Source of the DNA: JAWVFK01 sp033856175
Lineage (GTDB): Bacteria; Actinomycetota; Thermoleophilia; Solirubrobacterales; 70-9
Direction of reading: 5' to 3'
Assembly: GCA_033856175.1 (NCBI GenBank)
Contig: JAWVFK010000021.1
Span: 1-31,022, forward strand
DNA length: 31,022 bases
Shown here: positions 15,601 to 20,976 of the stretch, piece by piece
Layout of the letters: each line of letters opens with the position of its first letter
How positions within the stretch are numbered: position 1 is the stretch's first letter
Notes under the pieces: model-generated
Database searches by the model: none
What the model saw: only the letters and a program-made list of their open reading frames with translations
Told to the model about the DNA's origin: nothing
Translations under genes and position numbers: made by a program

Positions 15601-15847
15601 CGACCTTGACCTCGGCGTAGCGGCGCGGGCCCTGGCCGCGGCCGCCGGAGAAGATCACGTCCTGCATCTGCTGGCCGCGGACGGCGAGCGGGCTCTGCTC
15701 GCCGAGCGCCCAGAGGACGGCGTCGGTGATGTTGGACTTGCCCGAGCCGTTGGGGCCGACGACGACGCTGACGCCCGGCGAGAAGACGAGCTTCGTCCTG
15801 TCGGGGAACGACTTAAAGCCCTTCACTGTCAGGGATTTCAGGTACAT
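12671..15847 (-). CDS. smc: Chromosome segregation protein SMC
   Basis: 1058 residues from ATG 15847, chosen because MYLKSLTVKGFKSF is the standard SMC N-terminus. Walker A GPNGSGKSN (31-39), Q-loop region ISQGRVEEIVSSKP (141-154), hinge about 432-570, and two Arg/Glu/Ala-rich coiled-coil arms (about 170-430 and 575-900). C-terminal head: signature LSGGEKS (from 947) and Walker B FYILDE (971-976). It forms the ATP-driven chromosome-organising complex with ScpA/ScpB. It is shorter than the usual ~1150-1190 residues, which implies shorter arms. It ends in an acidic DDDDGDG tail. An ACCCC/GGGGT hairpin without a T-run follows the stop at 12654-12666. Confidence 0.96.
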   Translation of the reverse strand: MYLKSLTVKGFKSFPDRTKLVFSPGVSVVVGPNGSGKSNITDAVLWALGEQSPLAVRGQQMQDVIFSGGRGQGPRRYAEVKVVIDNSEGRANTEFSEISIKRRLERGGEGEYRLNGARCRLIDIVDVLADTNLGREMHSVISQGRVEEIVSSKPRDRRLLIEEAAGLGKHRKRRRRAELKLERTRENLDRAHDVEREARSRLRPLKQQAQAAEVHARLTREELELRAELIAAELHSQNTVLKGAERAATAARETRDAIEARLREVAARREAAEERLAERDRDRGALGRRIVALRTAHERVGLRAEALERGRTELEAGLAERRRQLAALAQQQLDAVEPARIAELEAEIAALEAGGSDAGPGAELTQAEARRDQLAAAVGPLEQELSAAEAAVDAARQARERAAAEHEKAKRLHASLRGELEAVEARLASAAEEQGARALAASVQAAPGLELALSAVLGERLRAAIVDSVGEGAERIGSAEGASRAILRSRAGTPAPAQGSPPVADARPLLELVDIDAEAREVAERLLGGAWLVEDIAAVPPDFSGVAVTMDGACFDGASGELRRLPRSAADPALEARSQREELLGRVAQRLTTEQRATQELERTTAALDETRTELDRVAALLRNAQRELAGAAEEADKLTWLAEQRGDPAADGGGSSALRKVRLEAELAAERRHAEAAERAREQRERDREDLAARVKTEEAVLPDLEPVRVALIEVAARIAARIEELEGRSDSDREAGESVAEQLRACSREEAQIQAELRPAAEAVTQAEVASAHSQDRREAAAAELAEIAAKLERELAPAEAELSEERRQEIERKLERVEQRRVKLGPVNPLAEREYESERERVAELTSEREDVEAAMAELEKLIRETDRKIHEAFEQTFEATAANFGELVEHLFPGGRGRLRRMNLREVPEEADEEGESEAPEEQFGVEIEVTPAGKAMKRLSLLSGGEKSLVALAFVFAVFLARPCPFYILDEVEAALDDANIDRFLQLVRRFADRAQFVIVTHQKRTMDAADVLYGVSMGQDGVTKVVSKRLPPAQQAELADDDDGDGAVEAAA

Positions 15848-15891
15848 GCCGGCATCCGTAAGGCTCGCGATCCGGTCGGACGCAACGGCGC

Positions 15892-16566
15892 TCAGCCCTG
15901 CAGCTTCGCCAGCGCCTGCTCGGCCGCGGCCTGCTCGGCGGCCTTCTTGCTGCGCCCGGAGCCGCTGCCGATGACCTCGTCGCCGACGTTGGCCGTGACC
16001 TCGAAGCGGCGCTCGTGTGGCGGCCCCGCTTCCTGAGCCACCACGTAGCTTACGCGCGAGCCGCGCTGGGCGAGCCACTCCTGCAGCGCCGACTTGAAGT
16101 CCTCGGGCTGGCGGATCCCCAGCTCGATCTCCTCCTCGAAGGCCTCGATGATCGCCGTCGCCGTCGGCTCGTAGCCCTCGTTGAGATAGCAGGCGCCGAT
16201 CGCCGCCTCGATCACCGAGGCCATCGCCCGCTCGCTCGCAAGCAGGCCCCCGGCCTCGATCCCCGTGCCGCGCTCGTCGGGCTCCATCGCGCGCAGCCGC
16301 TCGTCGAGGCCGAGCTCGAAGGCGACCTCGGCGCAAGCGCGGCCGCTGACGGCCTGGTTGAGCACCTTGGTCAGCGGGCCGATGTCCTGGTCGGCCATCC
16401 GCCGGAAGAGCTCCGAGGCGATCGCCAGGCCGAGGACGCTGTCGCCGAGGAAGGCGAGGCGGCCATAGGACTTCGTCCGCTCGGTCGTCCAGGAGGCATG
16501 GGTGAAGGCCTCCCGCGCCAGCTCGGCGGGAAGCCGCTCGATCATTGCCGCGAGGCTCTGGCTCAC
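15892..16566 (-). CDS. rnc: Ribonuclease III family protein with altered active site
   Basis: 224 residues from GTG 16566, which overlaps the acpP stop (GTGA). The N-terminal ~145 residues follow the RNase III catalytic domain (REAFTHASWT, RLAFLGDSVLGLAI, AVSGRACAEVAFELGL, VIEAAIGACYLNEGY). A C-terminal dsRNA-binding domain begins at about 155 (DFKSALQEWLAQRG ... GSGSGRSKKAAEQAAAEQAL). Aligned by eye to E. coli RNase III, D42 (D45) and E120 (E117) are kept. E38 is G35, E41 is A38, E65 is I62 and D114 is S117. Canonical RNase III cuts double-stranded RNA in rRNA processing; activity here is uncertain. Genomic position (acpP-rnc-smc) is canonical. Confidence 0.9.
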   Translation of the reverse strand: MSQSLAAMIERLPAELAREAFTHASWTTERTKSYGRLAFLGDSVLGLAIASELFRRMADQDIGPLTKVLNQAVSGRACAEVAFELGLDERLRAMEPDERGTGIEAGGLLASERAMASVIEAAIGACYLNEGYEPTATAIIEAFEEEIELGIRQPEDFKSALQEWLAQRGSRVSYVVAQEAGPPHERRFEVTANVGDEVIGSGSGRSKKAAEQAAAEQALAKLQG

Positions 16567-16814
16567 TTCGCCGCTGGTGCCCGCTCCAGGACGAAGTCGA
16601 TCGCGTCGCCCACGGTCTTGATCCGGGCGGCATCCTCTTCGCTGATCGAGATGCCGTAGCCGTCCTCGAGCTCCATCACGAGCTCGTAGAGGTCGAGCGA
16701 GTCGGCGTCGAGATCCTCCTTGAAGCGCGTCGACTCGGCGATCTCCGCCGCGTCGACCTCCAACTCCGTCGACAGGTGCAAGCGCACCTTCTCGAAGACA
16801 TCCTCCCGGCTCAT
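16563..16814 (-). CDS. acpP: Acyl carrier protein
   Basis: 83 residues from ATG 16814, overlapping the plsX stop (ATGA). Four-helix ACP with the 4'-phosphopantetheine attachment Ser39 in the DADSLDL motif and the acidic recognition helix (LYELVMELEDGYGISISEEDA). It carries acyl intermediates in type II fatty acid synthesis and hands acyl groups to PlsX, the gene just upstream. The following rnc starts on its stop codon. Confidence 0.95.
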   Translation of the reverse strand: MSREDVFEKVRLHLSTELEVDAAEIAESTRFKEDLDADSLDLYELVMELEDGYGISISEEDAARIKTVGDAIDFVLERAPAAK

Positions 16815-17836
16815 CGAGTCTGTGTATCACGCCCGTCGGGCCGGCGCAGGCCCTGCCGCGTCGCCCCGGCGCGCTCGAGCGCCTCGCCGGTGCGCTCGAC
16901 GGTGCGCTCACGAACGGCGCGGTCGGCGAGCCTGACCGCGTTGGCGATTCCCTCGGCGCTGGAGCTGCCGTGGGCGACGACGCTGACGCCGCGCAGGCCC
17001 AGCAGGATCGCTCCACCGGTCGTGTCGGGAGCGAGCTGGCGGCGCAGCTTGCCGAGCGCCGGCCGCATCAGCAGGCCGCCGGCGAGGCTGAGCGGGTTGG
17101 AGCGGGCGGCGTCGCGAACCGCGCCGCCGACGACCTTCGCCGTGCCCTCGAGCAGCTTGAGGGCGATGTTGCCGGTGAAGCCGTCGGTGACGACGACGTC
17201 GAACTCGCCGGTCGGCAGGTCGCGGCCCTCGGCGTTGCCGGCGAAGTTGATCCCGCTCGCCGATGCCAGCGCCTGTCCCGCCTCGACGACCTCCGCCGTT
17301 CCCTTGCTCTGCTCCTCGCCGACCGACAGCAGGGCGACGCGGGGCCGGGCGACGCCGAGGACCGCCTCGACGAACGAGGACCCGAGATAGGCGAACTGGA
17401 TCAGGTGCTGGGCGCGAACCTCGACGTTGGCGCCGCAGTCGAGCAGCAGGACCTGCTTCTCCGGCAACGGCAGGACGGCTGCCAGAGCGGGGCGCTGGAC
17501 CCCCTGCAGCCGCTTGAGCGCGAACAGCGACGCCGTCATCGTCGCCCCCGTCGAGCCAGCGCTCACCAGCGCGTCGGAGCTGCCCTCGGCGACATCGCGG
17601 GCGGCGAGGACGACCGAGGCGCTGGGCCGACCGCGCACGGCGGCCACGGGCTCGTCCTCGTTCGTGATCCACTCCTCGGCGGCGCAGACCTCGATTCCCT
17701 CGCCGGCCTCGGCGAGCTCGCTCGGCGGCCCGAACAGCCGGATGCGAATGCCGTCGGCAGCGGCGAGGCGCGCTCCGGCGAGAACCTCGGCGTAGCCGCG
17801 ATCGGCCCCGAACGCGTCGAGGGCCACCGTGGACAC
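16811..17836 (-). CDS. plsX: Phosphate acyltransferase PlsX
   Basis: 341 residues from GTG 17836, 4 nt after the rpmF stop; the open frame upstream overlaps rpmF and was dropped. PlsX converts acyl-ACP and phosphate to acyl-phosphate for phosphatidic acid synthesis. Visible family blocks: VSAGSTGATMTASLFALKRLQGVQRPALA, LLDCGANVEVRAQHLIQFAYLG, ALLSVGEEQSKGT, FAGNAEGRDLPTGEFDVVVTDGFTGNIALKLLEG and the closing GGAILLGLRGVSVVAHGSSSA. The usual N-terminal DAMGGD motif is here DAFGAD. Operon rpmF-plsX-acpP is a common arrangement tying lipid synthesis to growth. Confidence 0.95.
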   Translation of the reverse strand: MSTVALDAFGADRGYAEVLAGARLAAADGIRIRLFGPPSELAEAGEGIEVCAAEEWITNEDEPVAAVRGRPSASVVLAARDVAEGSSDALVSAGSTGATMTASLFALKRLQGVQRPALAAVLPLPEKQVLLLDCGANVEVRAQHLIQFAYLGSSFVEAVLGVARPRVALLSVGEEQSKGTAEVVEAGQALASASGINFAGNAEGRDLPTGEFDVVVTDGFTGNIALKLLEGTAKVVGGAVRDAARSNPLSLAGGLLMRPALGKLRRQLAPDTTGGAILLGLRGVSVVAHGSSSAEGIANAVRLADRAVRERTVERTGEALERAGATRQGLRRPDGRDTQTR

Positions 17837-17840
17837 CCGG

Positions 17841-18059
17841 CTACTCCTCGGCGTCGGAGGGGGCCGAGGCCGGCCCGGCCTCGATCTCGTGCCTGATGAT
17901 CTCACGCCCCGCATAGGTGCCGCAAACCGGGCAGACCCGGTGCGGGATGCGAGGGCTGTGACAGCGTGGACAGGCGTTCAGCGAAGGCACGGGCGCCTTG
18001 TGATTGGCCCGCCGCTTGTCCCGCCGAGCCCGAGACTGTCGTTGCTTAGGTACAGCCAT
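17841..18059 (-). CDS. rpmF: 50S ribosomal protein L32 (bL32)
   Basis: 72 residues from ATG 18059 (MAVPKQRQSRARRDKRRANHK, canonical bL32 start). A four-cysteine zinc ribbon is complete: C30, C33, C43, C46 (CPRC ... CPVC), so this is the zinc-dependent C+ form. A short acidic tail (SAPSDAEE) follows. The frame continues upstream to 18191 through the structured element and was rejected there. It is preceded by DUF177, the typical rpmF partner. Confidence 0.95.
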   Translation of the reverse strand: MAVPKQRQSRARRDKRRANHKAPVPSLNACPRCHSPRIPHRVCPVCGTYAGREIIRHEIEAGPASAPSDAEE

Positions 18060-18191
18060 AAGGCGGAGATGGTAGGGGAAGGACCACACCGGTGCTCCCC
18101 GCGGGTGGCCCGGCAAAGGGGCCCCGCGGCGAGGAGCGCCGACACCGCAGCCGTGGGGGATCGTTGCCGGGACAGGACCCGCGGGCCGCAA
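18060..18191 (-). promoter_or_regulatory. Structured leader element upstream of rpmF (copy 2 of 2)
   Basis: Same architecture as the element before rpsP. Outer stem CCCGCGGGT (18098-18106) with ACCCGCGGG (18177-18185). Internal loop GG opposite ACAGG. Inner stem CCCGGCAA (18109-18116) with TTGCCGGG (18164-18171). The apical region contains the shared 21-nt block at 18130-18150. Identical single-stranded or hinge sequences flank the stems (GCGGGTGGC; ACAGGACCCGC). GGGGA (18075-18079) can pair with TCCCC (18096-18100), competing with the outer stem, 15 nt from the rpmF ATG. Structure is read directly; a regulatory role is inferred from position. Confidence 0.65.
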
Positions 18192-18220
18192 GCATGGTCC
18201 CTAGCCCGTCAGCCGGCTGC

Positions 18221-18745
18221 CTATTCCAGCCGCAGCTCGTCCAGCTTTGCCCAGCGCGAGTCCCGCTCGGCCTGATGCGCATGCTGGGCCGGGTCGGCAT
18301 CGTTGAGCGACTCGCCGCAGACCGGGCAGAGGCCGGCGCAGTCGGGCCGGCAGAGCAGCTTCTGCGGCAGCGCCAGGACGAGCGAGTCGTGGGCCCAGCG
18401 ACCGAGGTCGAGGTGTCCCTCCTCGACGTAGGGGCTGCGCAGCTCCTCGTCGGCGACCTCCGGCTCCTCGACCTCGCGCGCCTCGACGTCGACGTCGAGC
18501 GCGGCCGGGCCGAGACAGCGCACGCAGGGGCCCCGCACGGCGGCCTGGAAGCTCAGCCGCAGCGCGTAGCCGCGCGCCGTTCGCGAGACCTCGAGCCGCG
18601 CCGGGGTGTCCTCGACGGCGCGGTAGTCCTGGCCGCCGAGCGAGAGCGAGTCGCCGGGAAGCGGCAGCTCGAGCCGACGCCCCTCGCCATGCTTCAGCGA
18701 CAACTGAGGCAACTCGACAATAGTGTTCGCTGCCGACCCCGCCAC
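18221..18745 (-). CDS. yceD: DUF177 / YceD-family protein
   Basis: About 174 residues if started at GTG 18745; an ATG at 18808 gives 195 but overlaps the start of the divergent methyltransferase and precedes the conserved N-terminus (ELPQLSLKHGEGRRLEL). Family features: SRTARGYALRLSFQAAVRGPCVRCLG, a DEELRSPYVEEGHLDLGRWAHDSLVLALP segment, and a cysteine-rich end CRPDCAGLCPVCGESLN. With CVRC this suggests a metal-binding site. YceD proteins are co-encoded with rpmF and implicated in 23S rRNA/ribosome maturation; the mechanism is unclear. It is followed by the leader element and rpmF. Confidence 0.85.
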   Translation of the reverse strand: MAGSAANTIVELPQLSLKHGEGRRLELPLPGDSLSLGGQDYRAVEDTPARLEVSRTARGYALRLSFQAAVRGPCVRCLGPAALDVDVEAREVEEPEVADEELRSPYVEEGHLDLGRWAHDSLVLALPQKLLCRPDCAGLCPVCGESLNDADPAQHAHQAERDSRWAKLDELRLE

Positions 18746-18752
18746 CAAGCTG

Positions 18753-18782
18753 AGGTTAGCGACCAGGCGACGCCTGCTTGAA
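18753..18782 (-). promoter_or_regulatory. Possible promoter for yceD-rpmF operon
   Basis: On the minus strand TTCAAG (18782-18777) and TAACCT (18758-18753) are 18 nt apart, weak matches to -35/-10 boxes. The -10 is spaced so that transcription could begin at or near GTG 18745, a leaderless arrangement common in actinobacteria. Inference from spacing only. Confidence 0.25.
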
Positions 18783-18784
18783 CG

Positions 18785-19330
18785 ATGAGCCCGCAGTTCC
18801 ACGAGCATCCAGAGACCTACCTCGAGCGAATCCGCTCCGCGGTGCCGCGCTACGAGGAGCTGCAGGAGGCGGCGATCGCGGCGATCCCCTCAGCGCCGGC
18901 GCGCGTGCTGGAGCTGGGCATCGGCACCGGCGAGACGACGCGGCGGCTGCTCGATGCTCACCCGGGCGCCGAAGTCACCGGGCTCGACGCCAGCCCGGAG
19001 ATGGTCTTCCGCGCCCGTGAGCTCGGCATCGACGTCCAGCTGGCACGGATGGAGGACCCCCTCCCCGACGGCCCCTGGGACCTGGTGATCTGCGTGCTGT
19101 CGCTGCACAGCATCGGCGACGCGGCCAAGCGCGACCTCTTCCGCCGCGTCCGCGAGGAGTCGCAGGCGCTGGTGATCGGCGACGTCGTCCGTGCCGAGCC
19201 GCAGCTGACGCCGCTGGAGGCCGGGGTCGACTTTCCGAGCACCGCCGAGGAGCTCGCCGAGTGGAGCGACGGCGAGGTCGTCTGGAGCGCGGATGACCTG
19301 GCGGTCGTCCGAGCCCTCTACCAGAGCTAG
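18785..19330 (+). CDS. Class I SAM-dependent methyltransferase
   Basis: 181 residues from ATG 18785, the only complete gene on the plus strand. Motif I ARVLELGIGTGETTRRLL (about 39-56) binds S-adenosylmethionine. The acidic residue ending strand 2 lies in VTGLDASPEMVFRAREL. Motif IV-like WDLVICVLSLHSIGD is followed by RDLFRRVREESQALVIGDVV, the usual helix and strand of small-molecule methyltransferases (UbiE/methyltransferase-11 group). The substrate cannot be told. It is divergent from yceD with start regions nearly touching, and convergent with the coiled-coil gene at 19364, 33 nt away. Confidence 0.85.
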   Translation: MSPQFHEHPETYLERIRSAVPRYEELQEAAIAAIPSAPARVLELGIGTGETTRRLLDAHPGAEVTGLDASPEMVFRARELGIDVQLARMEDPLPDGPWDLVICVLSLHSIGDAAKRDLFRRVREESQALVIGDVVRAEPQLTPLEAGVDFPSTAEELAEWSDGEVVWSADDLAVVRALYQS

Positions 19331-19363
19331 AGGTCTAGACAGCAGGCGACGCGGCGCCCGGCG

Positions 19364-19831
19364 CTACTCGAACTCGTCGGGCTCGTCTTCGCGGCCGGCG
19401 AGGCGGTCGCGGCCGCGCTGCACGGCGGCGAGGAACTTCTGCAGGTTTACCTCGAGCGTGTTGAGGATCTGGTCGGCGTAGTCCTCGGCCTCGAGGCGAA
19501 TCTCGCGCTCGCGCGAGCGCGCGTCCTCGAGGATCTCCTCGGCGCCGCGCTCGGCCTGCTTCATCACCTCTTCCTCGGAAACGAGGCGCGCCTGCTGGTC
19601 GCGGGCGCCCTTGATGATGCGCTCGGCCTCGCGCTTGGCCTCGGCCAGCATCTCCTGGCGCTCCTTGACGATCCAGCGCGCCTGCTTGATCTCCTCGGGG
19701 ATCGTCGCCCGCATCTGATCGAGGATGTCGTAGATCTCCTCGCGGTCAACTCGCACCTGGTCCGTCAGCGGCACAGGCTTGGAGTTGTGGACGAGGTCGT
19801 CCAGCTTGTCGATGAGTACGAGGACGTCCAT
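19364..19831 (-). CDS. DivIVA/SepIVA-like coiled-coil protein
   Basis: 155 residues from ATG 19831; a TTG two codons upstream is possible. The N-terminus (MDVLVLIDKLDDLVHNSKPVPLTDQVRVDREEIYDILDQMRATIPEEIKQARWIVKERQEML) is followed by one long charged coiled coil (EAKREAERIIKGARDQQARLVSEEEVMKQAERGAEEILEDARSREREIRLEAEDYADQIL) and an acidic end. This matches actinobacterial septum/polar-growth proteins of the SepIVA (Rv2927c) type, whose gene also neighbours DUF177-rnc-smc-ftsY in Mycobacterium. An ATP-synthase-b-like hit would be a coiled-coil artefact. A role in division or cell-wall growth is inferred from family and synteny. Confidence 0.78.
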   Translation of the reverse strand: MDVLVLIDKLDDLVHNSKPVPLTDQVRVDREEIYDILDQMRATIPEEIKQARWIVKERQEMLAEAKREAERIIKGARDQQARLVSEEEVMKQAERGAEEILEDARSREREIRLEAEDYADQILNTLEVNLQKFLAAVQRGRDRLAGREDEPDEFE

Positions 19832-19844
19832 TAGCAATCGCTAA
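19831..19844 (-). promoter_or_regulatory. Palindrome overlapping the coiled-coil gene start
   Basis: TTAGC-AATC-GCTAA is a perfect 5-bp inverted repeat with a 4-nt spacer; its last base is the A of the start codon at 19831. It could be an operator or an initiation-region hairpin. No Shine-Dalgarno is visible. Confidence 0.4.
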
Positions 19845-19862
19845 AAATAAGGGGTGGCCCCT
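19842..19862 (-). terminator. Terminator-like hairpin between coaD and coiled-coil gene
   Basis: Minus strand AGGGG-CCA-CCCCT (19862-19850), a 5-bp stem with 3-nt loop, followed by TTATTTTTA. It could end the rib-recG-rsmD-coaD transcript; the AT-rich tail could also serve as a -10 region for the next gene. Confidence 0.5.
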
Positions 19863-19931
19863 CGAGCGCGAAGATAGTGCGCATTTCGGCGTAGGCGTGC
19901 AAGCTCCTGCCCACCACCGTGCGCCGGGACA

Positions 19932-20429
19932 CTACTTGCCCAGGCGCTCGGCGAGCGCCGTGGCGACACCTGCGGGGACGAGATCGCCCACGTCGCCGCC
20001 AAAGGTGGCCATCTCCTTGACGCCTGTCGACGAGAGAAAGCTGTAGCTCGGCGAGGCGATGATGTAAACGCTCTCGATCTCCGGGGCGAGCTTGCGGTTG
20101 AGCTGATTCATCTCGAACTCGTACTCGAAGTCGGAGATCGCCCGCAGGCCCTTGACGATCGCCTTGGCCGAGTGCTGGCGGACGAATTCGACGAGCAGGA
20201 TCGAGAAAACCTCAACCTCAACGTTGGCATGACCGTTGGCGGCTACGGCGGCCTCGATGAAGCCGCGGCGCTCCTCGGCCGTGAACAGCGTCGTCTGCTT
20301 GCGCAGCGGCTGGTTGACGACGCCGACGACGACGCGGTCGAAGACGTTGGAGGCGCGGCCGATGATGTCGAGATGCCCGTTGGTGACCGGGTCGTAGCTG
20401 CCCGGGCAGACGGCGATGCGCTCGCTCAC
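19932..20429 (-). CDS. coaD: Phosphopantetheine adenylyltransferase
   Basis: 165 residues from GTG 20429, overlapping the rsmD stop (GTGA). Nucleotidyltransferase fold with the ATP-binding T/HxGH motif as TNGH (16-19) within GSYDPVTNGHLDII, the KGLRAISDFEYEFEMNQLNRKL block that binds phosphopantetheine, and the C-terminal SPSYSFLSSTGVKEMATFGGDV. It transfers AMP from ATP to 4'-phosphopantetheine, the penultimate step of coenzyme A synthesis. The rsmD-coaD pair is a widespread arrangement. The 100 nt after its stop hold a terminator-like hairpin and no gene. Confidence 0.97.
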   Translation of the reverse strand: MSERIAVCPGSYDPVTNGHLDIIGRASNVFDRVVVGVVNQPLRKQTTLFTAEERRGFIEAAVAANGHANVEVEVFSILLVEFVRQHSAKAIVKGLRAISDFEYEFEMNQLNRKLAPEIESVYIIASPSYSFLSSTGVKEMATFGGDVGDLVPAGVATALAERLGK

Positions 20430-20959
20430 GAGGGGTTGCCGCCGTAGACGGTGACGGCGGTGTCGCCGTAGCGGCGCTCGGTCAGCACCGGCAGGCTGAG
20501 GCGGATCGGCTCACGGGCCGCGGACTCGACGATCACGCGAGCGGAGGGCCCCAGGCGGGGCGGTATGAGGGTGGCCAGATCCTGCTCAATGCGGCTGGCG
20601 AGTCTATACGGGGGGTCGCAGAAGACGAGGTCGTAGGGACCGGCCTGGGAGTCGTCGCGCAGGAAGCGAAGGGCGTCGCCGCGGACCACCTCGGCGCGAC
20701 CTTCCAGACCGAGCGTCGCGAGGTTGCGCCGGGCTGCGGCGGTGTCGGTGTCGACGAGGGTGGCCCGCGCGGCGCCGCGCGAGAGCGCCTCGATGCCCAG
20801 GGCGCCGGTGCCGCTGTAGAGATCGAGCACGGCGGCGCCAGCGACGTCGCCGAGGATCGAGAAGATCGCCTCGCGGACGCGGTCGGCGGTCGGCCGCAGC
20901 CGCCGTCCTCGTGGCGCCCAGAGCCGGCGCCCTCCGAGCTCGCCGGCGACTATCCGCAC
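20426..20959 (-). CDS. rsmD: 16S rRNA (guanine-966-N2)-methyltransferase RsmD
   Basis: 177 residues from GTG 20959. RsmD N-terminus MRIVAGELGGRRLWAPRGRRLRPTADRVREAIFSIL, SAM-binding motif AAVLDLYSGTGALGIEALSRGA, and the catalytic DPPY (CDPPYRLAS) typical of N6/N2 amino-methyltransferases. It modifies G966 of 16S rRNA in the assembled 30S. It follows recG after 17 nt and overlaps coaD by 4 nt. Confidence 0.95.
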   Translation of the reverse strand: MRIVAGELGGRRLWAPRGRRLRPTADRVREAIFSILGDVAGAAVLDLYSGTGALGIEALSRGAARATLVDTDTAAARRNLATLGLEGRAEVVRGDALRFLRDDSQAGPYDLVFCDPPYRLASRIEQDLATLIPPRLGPSARVIVESAAREPIRLSLPVLTERRYGDTAVTVYGGNPS

Positions 20960-20976
20960 AGGATCACCATCGACAA

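Noticed and set aside
15848..16633. Upstream extension of smc
   Set aside because: It overlaps rnc and acpP; the conserved SMC N-terminus begins at 15847.
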